DNA of 64,000 nucleotides from CAYUYV01 sp964522525. Its GTDB lineage: Bacteria > Pseudomonadota > Alphaproteobacteria > JAJFIK01. The translations under genes were made by a program, and so were the position numbers. Shown here in pieces: positions 43,362-51,502 of this stretch (positions are counted from its first letter, which is position 1; the number at the start of each line of letters is the position of its first letter). The DNA is taken from positions 23,138-87,137 of the forward strand of contig CAZFWG010000008.1 in assembly GCA_964522525.1 (NCBI GenBank), written 5' to 3'. Under the pieces are notes generated by a model. It saw only the letters and a list, made by a program, of their open reading frames with translations, was not told the origin of the DNA and ran no database searches.

Positions 43362-43490
43362 CTCCGTGACTTGGGGCAAGGGCATTGACGATCCGCCAAA
43401 GCCGAATTGATGGTCACGGAGAGGGGAAGGGCCTCCTGACCTGGCCGAACCCGGCTTTCAGAGACCCTTCAGCGCCAAAGAACCGGGTTC
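43362..43490. repeat. Nested inverted repeats in the 311-bp intergenic gap
   Basis: The only structure seen in the gene-free stretch 43231-43541 is two perfect dyads: CTCCGTGAC (43362-43370) with GTCACGGAG (43413-43421), and GAACCCGG (43447-43454) with CCGGGTTC (43483-43490). Together they suggest a folded RNA or a palindromic intergenic element. No ORF is convincing here. Confidence 0.5.
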
Positions 43491-43541
43491 TTGTCCCGGC
43501 TGCGCGCCCTGTCTCGATAGGTGAGCAGGTCCAAACCCGCG

Positions 43542-44159
43542 TCACCGGGCGGGCGCTGCCCCATCGTCGATCGCCCAGGCCCGCTTGTACGCCTCCCGCG
43601 CCGTCAGACGGTCCACATATTTCACGAAAGCGGGTCGCTTTTCCCAACTGCCCATCCGGAGACCGAAGTCGATCTCAGCGCCCACATAGACGTCGGCGGC
43701 GGAAAATGCGGAGCCCACAATGAATTCCTTGTCGGTGACCGCCTGTTCCAGCGTGTCCATGACCGCTTCAAAACTGCCGTAACCGGCCATCATCTGTTTC
43801 TCCGGCGCAAGCTCGACACCGAGGGACCTGTTCACCCAGGCCGCTTCCACGGGCCCGGCCGCAAAGAACATCCAACGGTAATAGTCGCCCCGCTCCGTCA
43901 AAGGCGGCGCGAGTTTCGCATCGGGAAAGGCGTCCGCCAGATAGGCGCAGATGGCCGCGCATTCGGTGACGACGGTCTTGCCGTGGCGCAGAGCCGGCAC
44001 CTTGCCCATGGGGTTGATGGCCAGATAGTCCGCCCCCTTCATGGTCGTGCCGTATTCCAGGATTTCGGTTTCATAGGGAACGCCGACTTCCTCCAGCATC
44101 CAGCGCGCGATGCGGCCGCGGGACTGGGGATTGGTGTAGAGCACCAGATCGTCTGCCAT
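43542..44159 (-). CDS. Glutathione S-transferase family protein
   Basis: 205-aa two-domain GST. The thioredoxin-like N-terminal half has DLVLYTNPQSRGRIARWMLEEVGVPYE, with Ser/Arg at the glutathione site, and NPMGKVPALRHGKTVVTECAAICAYLADAF with the cis-Pro VPAL and the gamma-glutamyl contact TECAAI. The all-helical C-terminal half has FIVGSAFSAADVYVGAEIDFG, the N-capping box. It conjugates glutathione to electrophiles or acts as a reductase; the substrate is unknown. It is monocistronic, with no terminator recognised downstream. Confidence 0.93.
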   Translation of the reverse strand: MADDLVLYTNPQSRGRIARWMLEEVGVPYETEILEYGTTMKGADYLAINPMGKVPALRHGKTVVTECAAICAYLADAFPDAKLAPPLTERGDYYRWMFFAAGPVEAAWVNRSLGVELAPEKQMMAGYGSFEAVMDTLEQAVTDKEFIVGSAFSAADVYVGAEIDFGLRMGSWEKRPAFVKYVDRLTAREAYKRAWAIDDGAAPAR

Positions 44160-44324
44160 GACGCCTCTCCATTGTGTCTCTTATGATCCAGGAAACGGGG
44201 CGAACATAACAGGAACAAGACGGGGCGTCACGCCCTTTCTTCCTGGTTCGCCCAGGTCTTTCCGGGTTGCCATGGCGGCTTTCTCCGTTGACGGATGAGT
44301 GGCCAGGCGCGGCGGCCAAAGAAA

Positions 44325-44350
44325 AAGCCGGTCCCTTTCGGAACCGGCTT
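44325..44350 (-). terminator. Terminator after the last RTX gene
   Basis: Read on the minus strand, AAGCCGGT, a 10-base loop and ACCGGCTT form an 8-bp perfect stem, and the stem runs into a T tract (CTTTTTC). It lies 31 bases after the stop of the RTX gene at 44381. Confidence 0.85.
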
Positions 44351-44380
44351 CAATCCTGGCCAATATCAACCTCAGCTCAA

Positions 44381-46954
44381 CTATGCGCTCGGGAACAGTT
44401 GGGCCAGGTCCTCTTCATCGAAGTTGCGAATGACGAGCACGCTGTCCGTGTCGAAGGTGATTTGCAGATCCCTGCCATCGGGCGTGACCATGTTGGCGAT
44501 CGCCTCCAAGGAGGTGATGACGCCGCCATTCTCATCCACGATCTCCAGCGTGTCCTCACCCAATCTGAAGTCGGTGATGGTGGTCGTGCCGACGGAACCC
44601 TCGACGAAGATGAATTTGTCTGAGCCGGACCGTCCGGTCAGGGTGTTGTCGCCGTCGCCCCCGTTCAGGGTGTCGTCGCCGGAACCGCCATTGAGCGTGT
44701 CATTGCCGTCACCGCCGTTGACCGTATCGTTGCCGTCCCCACCGCTCAGGCTGTCATCGCCGCCATCGCCGTTCAGCGTGTCGTCGTCATCGCCACCCCT
44801 CAGGGTGTCATTGCCGAGACCACCGTTGAGGATGTCATTGTCATCGCCGCCATTGAGGAGATCGTCGCCGTCGCCCGCGTCGATCTCGTCCATGCCGTCG
44901 CCACCCCGCAGGGTGTCGTTACCGGCACCGCCATCGATCACATCGTCGCCGTCGCCGCCATTGGCAATGTCATTGCCTGCGCCGGCGGCGATGGTGTCGT
45001 TGCCGTTTCCGCCCTGGACCCGGTCATTGCCATCACCACCGCTCAGATCGTCATCGCCGTTGCCGCCCCGGACGGTGTCGTCGCCGAGACCACCCGTGAC
45101 GGTGTCGTTGCCGTCGCCACCATTGACAATGTCGTTGCCGTCGCCGCCATCGACCGTATCTTGACCATCACTGCCCCGGACCGTGTCATCGCCGGCACCG
45201 CCCGTGACCATGTCGTTGCCGCTGCCGCCATTGGCGATGTCGCTGCCCTCGCCGCCATCGACCGTATCCTGACCATCACTGCCGCGGACCGTGTCATCGC
45301 CGGCACCGCCACTGACCGTATCGTTGTCGGTGCCGCCATTGGCGAGATCATTGCCCGCACCGCCGTCGATTTCATCCTCGCCGTCATTGCCTCGGACGGT
45401 GTCGTCGTCATTCTCACCGTTGAGCGTGTCATTGCCGTTGCCACCGATGATGCGGTCATTGCCGTCCCCACCATCGACAAGGTCATTGCCCTCGCCGGTC
45501 CGGAAGATGTCATCACCCGTCGTGCCCGTCTCGACATCATCGTCCGGATCCACCGCTTCTGGCGTGAGGGAAAAGGTCGTCCCATTGATTTGGATGGACT
45601 CGAAATTGCTGGCCGTGTAGCTGGCCCCGTTCAGGGTGAAGGTCACAGTATTGTCAGCACTCGAAACAGTGACCCCGCTTCCGCCCAGATCATCGACACT
45701 GTCGGCGCCCGAGACCCCCAACTCCCCGGCAACATCCGTGAGATCCAGGATGTCATTGTCGCCATCATTCTCGCCCGCGTCGATCACATGGGTGACATCG
45801 GCCCCATCCACGTCGAACACGTCATCGCCCGCACCGAGATTAACGGTGACCGTGTTCGGATCGACACCCGCCAGCGCAAGATCACCGCTGGTCGTTACCG
45901 TGTCATCGCCCGCGCCGGTATTGATGGTGATGTCTTCGACCTCTTCGACCGTCGATGTGGCCCCATCGACGCCGAGTTCGAGGCTCGAACTGTCGCCAGC
46001 CTCGTTGGCCAGGGACACCGTGTTGCCAGTGCCGTCACCCTCGACAACCAGCAGGTCCGTGTCTTCTCCACCGATGATGGAATCACTGCCGCCACCGGTG
46101 GCGTAGGTGATGGTGTCGTCACCGGCGCCGCCGTCGAGCGTTTCGTCGGCGCCGGTGCTCGCAATCATGTCAGGCGTGCCGGGATCGACAGGATCAAGAC
46201 CGATGATCTCCTCAAAACCGGTTGCCGTCTGAACACTTCCATCCGTGAGCCTAATGGTCAGGCCGGTCGCCAAGTCCCCCGTGACGGTGGCATCGCTGAA
46301 ATTGGAGAAATCCAGCGTGTCGTCGCCGTCGCCGCCGGTGAGGACATCATTCCCCGCACTGACAACAACCGTATCATTGCCTATGCCACCCGAGATTTCA
46401 TTTTGGAGATCGTCACCGACAATGAGGTCATTTCCTCCAAACCCGAACAATCTGTCGCCTTCGGCGGCCCGTAGCGTTTCATCGAGAATAACTTCTTCGA
46501 TACTATCGGCTACGATAGAAAACTCGACATCTCCGGTGAGCTCATCCAGAAAGCTTATCTGTAGCGCGCCACTGAAGGACCCATCTGACAAGTCTCCATT
46601 GCCGCCGAAAAACACATCACCAAGGACGAACCCCTCTTCAAAAACGATATCGCCGCTTCGGTCGTTGAAAGCGGAGAGGTCAAGGGTATCAAAATCCAAA
46701 CCTCCGTCGATGGTATCGATCCCTCCACTGAAAATAATGGTATCTGCACCAGAGCCTCCGAAGATACTGTCGTCGCCCTGGCCACCATCGATTGTGTCAT
46801 TACCACCGACACCGCCGTTTAGGGTATCGTTCCCGTCCCCGCCATCGATAGAGTCGTTGGTGCCGCTCCCAATAATCGAATCGTCGCCGCTGTTGTCCTC
46901 GCCCAAGCCCGGGAAAATGGTGTCATCGCCACCCGTTAAAGTAGTTTGCACCAT
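44381..46954 (-). CDS. RTX calcium-binding repeat protein A (857 aa)
   Basis: Secreted-type protein rich in Asp and Gly. Residues ~10-95 and ~485-810 are runs of RTX nonapeptides (GGxGxDxxx, e.g. GGDGNDTLN, GGAGDDTVR), which fold into calcium-bound beta-rolls outside the cell. Between them lie conserved non-repeat modules: DTLDLSAFNDRSGD, LDETLRAAEGDRLFGFGG, LDFSNFSDATVTGDLATGLTI and YTASNFESIQINGTTFSLT. There is no N-terminal signal peptide; the C terminus DSVLVIRNFDEEDLAQLF is a likely type I secretion signal. GAGAGGA precedes ATG 46954. It is the last of three RTX genes and closed by a terminator. Its first ~230 residues are identical to those of the middle RTX gene. No catalytic domain is seen, so it may be a structural or adhesive surface protein. 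Confidence 0.88.
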   Translation of the reverse strand: MVQTTLTGGDDTIFPGLGEDNSGDDSIIGSGTNDSIDGGDGNDTLNGGVGGNDTIDGGQGDDSIFGGSGADTIIFSGGIDTIDGGLDFDTLDLSAFNDRSGDIVFEEGFVLGDVFFGGNGDLSDGSFSGALQISFLDELTGDVEFSIVADSIEEVILDETLRAAEGDRLFGFGGNDLIVGDDLQNEISGGIGNDTVVVSAGNDVLTGGDGDDTLDFSNFSDATVTGDLATGLTIRLTDGSVQTATGFEEIIGLDPVDPGTPDMIASTGADETLDGGAGDDTITYATGGGSDSIIGGEDTDLLVVEGDGTGNTVSLANEAGDSSSLELGVDGATSTVEEVEDITINTGAGDDTVTTSGDLALAGVDPNTVTVNLGAGDDVFDVDGADVTHVIDAGENDGDNDILDLTDVAGELGVSGADSVDDLGGSGVTVSSADNTVTFTLNGASYTASNFESIQINGTTFSLTPEAVDPDDDVETGTTGDDIFRTGEGNDLVDGGDGNDRIIGGNGNDTLNGENDDDTVRGNDGEDEIDGGAGNDLANGGTDNDTVSGGAGDDTVRGSDGQDTVDGGEGSDIANGGSGNDMVTGGAGDDTVRGSDGQDTVDGGDGNDIVNGGDGNDTVTGGLGDDTVRGGNGDDDLSGGDGNDRVQGGNGNDTIAAGAGNDIANGGDGDDVIDGGAGNDTLRGGDGMDEIDAGDGDDLLNGGDDNDILNGGLGNDTLRGGDDDDTLNGDGGDDSLSGGDGNDTVNGGDGNDTLNGGSGDDTLNGGDGDNTLTGRSGSDKFIFVEGSVGTTTITDFRLGEDTLEIVDENGGVITSLEAIANMVTPDGRDLQITFDTDSVLVIRNFDEEDLAQLFPSA

Positions 46955-48293
46955 GATCGCAATCCTCTCTCAATAAAATGGATTCAATTCAAGTGTAAGC
47001 CGGCCCCGGTAGTGAGGCCGACTTTATTTTCTAATCCGCTTCCTGACCAAGAGGGTCAGGCGACGTCAAAGCCTGCAAAGAGGTTTTTCAGTTCGTCTTC
47101 AGAGAAATTGCTGATGACCAGCACGTCGTTACCGAAATCGATCGTGAGGTCCCCAAATCTGCCTTGGGTGATCTCCGCAATTTCCTTTAGTTCGTCATAC
47201 GACCCGACGGCCTGACCGTTTTGATCGGTGAGAACGAGTTGGTCATCCCCACGTCCGAAATCGGTGATGAAGGTCGTGTTCTTGCCCGCTTCACCGAAAG
47301 TGAATTTGAACGTGTCGTTGCCACGCCCTCCGCTCAGAATATTGAGACCAGACCCACCATCCAGGGTGTCATCACCGCTGCCGGCGAAGAGGATGTCGCA
47401 CCCTTCGCCACCATCGAGACTGTCATCGCCCGAACCGCCGAACATCAGGTCGTTGCCCGACCCACCATCAAGGGTGTCATTGCCGGAATTGCCGAACATC
47501 CAGTCATTGCCGCCATTGCCGACCAGGCTGTCATTGCCCGATCCGCTGATCAGGAGATTGCCCCGATCGTTGCCGGTGATGACGTTATCGGGAACCGGCT
47601 CTTCTTCCGTAAGCGAGAATGTCGTCCCGTTGATCTCAATCGACTCGAAATTGCTCGCCGTGTAGGAGGCATCGCCAAGGTCGAAACTGACGGTCCCATC
47701 TTCGGCAACGCTGACGGTGCCATCGGACGTGAGTGATGCCAGATCCGTGGCATCGAACACACCCAGCGTGTTAGCCACATCATCCGTCAGGCTCAGCGTA
47801 TCGTCGCCCGCGCCACCATCGATCTCATCATGGGTGACATTGGCGCCGCCAACGATGAAGGTATCAGCGCCGTCACCAAGATCGACTGTGATGGTGTTCT
47901 GACTGACGCCTGCGTCCGTCAGTGTGCCGCTCGTGGTCACCGTGTCACCGCCTGCGCCGGTATTGATGGTGATGTCCTCGACTTCTTCGACCGTCGAGGT
48001 GGCCCCATCAACCTCGAGTTCGAGGCTCGAACTCTCGCCAGCCTCGTTGGCCAAGGACACCGTGTTTCCGGTGTCGTCGCCGCTGACGATCAAGGTGTCC
48101 GTATCCGCACCTCCGATGATGGAATCACTGCCGCCGCCCGTGGTGTAGGTGATGGTGTCGTCGCCTGCGCCGCCGTCGAGCGTTTCGTCTTCCCCGGTGC
48201 TCGCAAGCACGTCCGGTGTGCCCGGATCGACCGGATCAAGACCGATGATCTCTTCAAAACCGTTCGCTGTCTGAATACTTCCATCCGCGAGGG
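46252..48293. repeat. Direct tandem duplication, first 2042-bp unit
   Basis: Identical in every stretch I compared to 48294-50335. It contains the 5' 703 bp of RTX gene A, its ribosome site and leader, and the 3' part of RTX gene B. The boundary is set by the first base differences on the left (46251 versus 48293). Confidence 0.92.
46997..47024 (-). terminator. Hairpin between RTX genes (also at 49039-49066)
   Basis: AAGCCGGCC (46997-47005) and GGCCGACTT (47016-47024) form a 9-bp stem with one wobble, 32 bases beyond the stop of the middle RTX gene. On the minus strand no T tract follows, so partial termination or mRNA processing is more likely than full termination. An exact copy is in the second duplication unit. 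Confidence 0.45.
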
Positions 48294-48996
48294 TAATGGT
48301 CAGGCCGGTCGCCAAGTCCCCCGTGACGGTGGCATCGCTGAAATTGGAGAAATCCAGCGTGTCGTCGCCGTCGCCGCCGGTGAGGACATCATTCCCCGCA
48401 CTGACAACAACCGTATCATTGCCTATGCCACCCGAGATTTCATTTTGGAGATCGTCACCGACAATGAGGTCATTTCCTCCAAACCCGAACAATCTGTCGC
48501 CTTCGGCGGCCCGTAGCGTTTCATCGAGAATAACTTCTTCGATACTATCGGCTACGATAGAAAACTCGACATCTCCGGTGAGCTCATCCAGAAAGCTTAT
48601 CTGTAGCGCGCCACTGAAGGACCCATCTGACAAGTCTCCATTGCCGCCGAAAAACACATCACCAAGGACGAACCCCTCTTCAAAAACGATATCGCCGCTT
48701 CGGTCGTTGAAAGCGGAGAGGTCAAGGGTATCAAAATCCAAACCTCCGTCGATGGTATCGATCCCTCCACTGAAAATAATGGTATCTGCACCAGAGCCTC
48801 CGAAGATACTGTCGTCGCCCTGGCCACCATCGATTGTGTCATTACCACCGACACCGCCGTTTAGGGTATCGTTCCCGTCCCCGCCATCGATAGAGTCGTT
48901 GGTGCCGCTCCCAATAATCGAATCGTCGCCGCTGTTGTCCTCGCCCAAGCCCGGGAAAATGGTGTCATCGCCACCCGTTAAAGTAGTTTGCACCAT
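47056..48996 (-). CDS. RTX calcium-binding repeat protein B, chimeric (646 aa)
   Basis: Same architecture as its neighbours: RTX blocks near the N terminus (~10-95) and at ~250-270 and ~510-590, the modules DTLDLSAFNDRSGD and YTASNFESIEINGTTFSLT, and a C-terminal FGNDVLVISNFSEDELKNLF that is probably the type I secretion signal. Residues 1 to ~230 match protein A exactly. The remainder matches the C-terminal part of protein C exactly, so the gene is the hybrid product of a crossover between A and C. The reading frame is intact and it retains A's leader (GAGAGGA before ATG 48996), so it is probably expressed. A 6-bp hairpin (CTGACC/GGTCAG, 47043-47059) overlaps its stop. Confidence 0.88.
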   Translation of the reverse strand: MVQTTLTGGDDTIFPGLGEDNSGDDSIIGSGTNDSIDGGDGNDTLNGGVGGNDTIDGGQGDDSIFGGSGADTIIFSGGIDTIDGGLDFDTLDLSAFNDRSGDIVFEEGFVLGDVFFGGNGDLSDGSFSGALQISFLDELTGDVEFSIVADSIEEVILDETLRAAEGDRLFGFGGNDLIVGDDLQNEISGGIGNDTVVVSAGNDVLTGGDGDDTLDFSNFSDATVTGDLATGLTITLADGSIQTANGFEEIIGLDPVDPGTPDVLASTGEDETLDGGAGDDTITYTTGGGSDSIIGGADTDTLIVSGDDTGNTVSLANEAGESSSLELEVDGATSTVEEVEDITINTGAGGDTVTTSGTLTDAGVSQNTITVDLGDGADTFIVGGANVTHDEIDGGAGDDTLSLTDDVANTLGVFDATDLASLTSDGTVSVAEDGTVSFDLGDASYTASNFESIEINGTTFSLTEEEPVPDNVITGNDRGNLLISGSGNDSLVGNGGNDWMFGNSGNDTLDGGSGNDLMFGGSGDDSLDGGEGCDILFAGSGDDTLDGGSGLNILSGGRGNDTFKFTFGEAGKNTTFITDFGRGDDQLVLTDQNGQAVGSYDELKEIAEITQGRFGDLTIDFGNDVLVISNFSEDELKNLFAGFDVA

Positions 48997-50335
48997 GATC
49001 GCAATCCTCTCTCAATAAAATGGATTCAATTCAAGTGTAAGCCGGCCCCGGTAGTGAGGCCGACTTTATTTTCTAATCCGCTTCCTGACCAAGAGGGTCA
49101 GGCGACGTCAAAGCCTGCAAAGAGGTTTTTCAGTTCGTCTTCAGAGAAATTGCTGATGACCAGCACGTCGTTACCGAAATCGATCGTGAGGTCCCCAAAT
49201 CTGCCTTGGGTGATCTCCGCAATTTCCTTTAGTTCGTCATACGACCCGACGGCCTGACCGTTTTGATCGGTGAGAACGAGTTGGTCATCCCCACGTCCGA
49301 AATCGGTGATGAAGGTCGTGTTCTTGCCCGCTTCACCGAAAGTGAATTTGAACGTGTCGTTGCCACGCCCTCCGCTCAGAATATTGAGACCAGACCCACC
49401 ATCCAGGGTGTCATCACCGCTGCCGGCGAAGAGGATGTCGCACCCTTCGCCACCATCGAGACTGTCATCGCCCGAACCGCCGAACATCAGGTCGTTGCCC
49501 GACCCACCATCAAGGGTGTCATTGCCGGAATTGCCGAACATCCAGTCATTGCCGCCATTGCCGACCAGGCTGTCATTGCCCGATCCGCTGATCAGGAGAT
49601 TGCCCCGATCGTTGCCGGTGATGACGTTATCGGGAACCGGCTCTTCTTCCGTAAGCGAGAATGTCGTCCCGTTGATCTCAATCGACTCGAAATTGCTCGC
49701 CGTGTAGGAGGCATCGCCAAGGTCGAAACTGACGGTCCCATCTTCGGCAACGCTGACGGTGCCATCGGACGTGAGTGATGCCAGATCCGTGGCATCGAAC
49801 ACACCCAGCGTGTTAGCCACATCATCCGTCAGGCTCAGCGTATCGTCGCCCGCGCCACCATCGATCTCATCATGGGTGACATTGGCGCCGCCAACGATGA
49901 AGGTATCAGCGCCGTCACCAAGATCGACTGTGATGGTGTTCTGACTGACGCCTGCGTCCGTCAGTGTGCCGCTCGTGGTCACCGTGTCACCGCCTGCGCC
50001 GGTATTGATGGTGATGTCCTCGACTTCTTCGACCGTCGAGGTGGCCCCATCAACCTCGAGTTCGAGGCTCGAACTCTCGCCAGCCTCGTTGGCCAAGGAC
50101 ACCGTGTTTCCGGTGTCGTCGCCGCTGACGATCAAGGTGTCCGTATCCGCACCTCCGATGATGGAATCACTGCCGCCGCCCGTGGTGTAGGTGATGGTGT
50201 CGTCGCCTGCGCCGCCGTCGAGCGTTTCGTCTTCCCCGGTGCTCGCAAGCACGTCCGGTGTGCCCGGATCGACCGGATCAAGACCGATGATCTCTTCAAA
50301 ACCGTTCGCTGTCTGAATACTTCCATCCGCGAGGG
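48294..50335. repeat. Direct tandem duplication, second 2042-bp unit
   Basis: Second copy of 46252-48293. Beyond its right end, identity to the flank continues with a single difference (48328 G versus 50370 A) until 48365/50407, marking the homology in which the crossover took place. Confidence 0.92.
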
Positions 50336-51251
50336 TAATGGTCAGGCCGGTCGCCAAGTCCCCCGTGACAGTGGCATCGCTGAAATTGGAGAAATCCAGC
50401 GTGTCGGTTCCGTCACCACCGGTGAGGACATCATTGCCCGTGCCTACGGTGACGGTGTCGTTGCCAGCGCCTGCCAAAATCGTATCATCACCAGCACCGC
50501 CATCGATAAGATCGTCGCCGGTTCCTACACTGGTGGGCGTGCCACTCTCGCCCGCACTGCTGTCACCGAAGATGAGATCATCCATGCCCGACCCGGTGAT
50601 GGTGTCATCACCACTGCCGCCTTGCAGGAACTCACCAGCAAAGGTGCCGTTGCCGCCAGATGCATCGATGGAATCATTGCCATCGCCGCCATCAATATCG
50701 TTGGTGCCGCCTCCGCCGATCAGCGTATCGTTGCCAGCCCCCCCGGATATGACATCATCGTCAACGCCGCCGATAATGCTGTCATCGCCGCCGAACCCGA
50801 ACAATCTGTCGCCGTCATCGGCCCGGAGGGTTTCATCGAGAATGATGTCTTCGAAGCCGCTAGTTGCCAGGATCGTTGATCCGCCGGGCAGCGTGATGCG
50901 GACCGGCAACTCACCGAAGCTATCATCCAAAGGCCCAAAACTGACAAAATTTCCGCCTGCAAAAGTGCCCTCTTCAATGAGGACATCGTCGCTTTGATCA
51001 TTGAAAGCGGAGAGATCAAGCACGTCGAAGCCAGCGCCGCCCGAAACCTGGTCCTGTCCCGCGCTCGCAACAATGGTATCGTCGCCGGAACCGCCATCGA
51101 TGATGTCATCGCCTTCCCCGCCGTCGATGATGTCCGCGCCGGCGCCGCCGAGGATCGTGTCGTTCCCGCCCAAACCGAAAATGGTGTCATTGCCGGTATT
51201 GTCGGCACCGTTCGGAAAATCGTCGGCACCTTCCGTCAAGGTGAATTCCAT
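49098..51251 (-). CDS. RTX calcium-binding repeat protein C (717 aa)
   Basis: First gene of the RTX group. RTX nonapeptides occupy ~15-60 (GGNDTILGGAGADIIDGG), ~170-295 and ~580-660. They are separated by the shared modules DVLDLSAFNDQSDD, LDETLRADDGDRLFGFGG, LDFSNFSDATVTGDLATGLTI and YTASNFESIEINGTTFSLT. The C terminus FGNDVLVISNFSEDELKNLF is identical to that of protein B. No signal peptide is present, as expected for type I secretion, although no ABC/HlyD/TolC genes lie in the window. ATG 51251 is chosen because GGAGAGGG precedes it; a TTG at 51269 is in frame. A perfect 7-bp dyad lies 100 bases upstream in the shared promoter region. Confidence 0.9.
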   Translation of the reverse strand: MEFTLTEGADDFPNGADNTGNDTIFGLGGNDTILGGAGADIIDGGEGDDIIDGGSGDDTIVASAGQDQVSGGAGFDVLDLSAFNDQSDDVLIEEGTFAGGNFVSFGPLDDSFGELPVRITLPGGSTILATSGFEDIILDETLRADDGDRLFGFGGDDSIIGGVDDDVISGGAGNDTLIGGGGTNDIDGGDGNDSIDASGGNGTFAGEFLQGGSGDDTITGSGMDDLIFGDSSAGESGTPTSVGTGDDLIDGGAGDDTILAGAGNDTVTVGTGNDVLTGGDGTDTLDFSNFSDATVTGDLATGLTITLADGSIQTANGFEEIIGLDPVDPGTPDVLASTGEDETLDGGAGDDTITYTTGGGSDSIIGGADTDTLIVSGDDTGNTVSLANEAGESSSLELEVDGATSTVEEVEDITINTGAGGDTVTTSGTLTDAGVSQNTITVDLGDGADTFIVGGANVTHDEIDGGAGDDTLSLTDDVANTLGVFDATDLASLTSDGTVSVAEDGTVSFDLGDASYTASNFESIEINGTTFSLTEEEPVPDNVITGNDRGNLLISGSGNDSLVGNGGNDWMFGNSGNDTLDGGSGNDLMFGGSGDDSLDGGEGCDILFAGSGDDTLDGGSGLNILSGGRGNDTFKFTFGEAGKNTTFITDFGRGDDQLVLTDQNGQAVGSYDELKEIAEITQGRFGDLTIDFGNDVLVISNFSEDELKNLFAGFDVA

Positions 51252-51350
51252 GATCGCAACCCTCTCCAATAAAGGGGGCCGTTCTTAAGCGAATGCGCGG
51301 CCCCTACCCCACAAACCAAACCCCTTCAGCGGCGAGCCTGAACCCGGTAA

Positions 51351-51367
51351 CACTTTGTAACAAAGTG
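51351..51367. promoter_or_regulatory. Dyad operator candidate before RTX gene C
   Basis: CACTTTG-TAA-CAAAGTG is a perfect 17-bp dyad; the flanks extend it imperfectly to GTAACACTTTG / CAAAGTGCAAC. It sits 100 bases before RTX gene C and 136 before the divergent M23 gene. A dimeric repressor or LuxR/Fur-type activator could bind; none can be named. Confidence 0.5.
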
Positions 51368-51502
51368 CAACTTTTTAGGTTCTTCACGCTCCAACCACCT
51401 GATAAAATTGTTAACAACCTTGCATAACTTACACAAGCGCAAGCCCCAGCCGGAAGCCGCGCAAATCCTAGCTTTTGCTTTGTTGGCCGAGCCTAGAATG
51501 TG

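Noticed and set aside
44223..44240. GGGCG-TCA-CGCCC followed by TTTCTT on the plus strand as a terminator
   Set aside because: No plus-strand gene lies upstream; it is in the leader of the minus-strand GST gene and the T tract is on the wrong side.
45161..46474. Long open frame (437 codons) antisense to RTX gene A, with periodic Val/Ala/Ile-rich protein
   Set aside because: It mirrors the repetitive Asp/Gly codons of the sense RTX repeats; the sense strand has the ribosome site, conserved modules and terminator.
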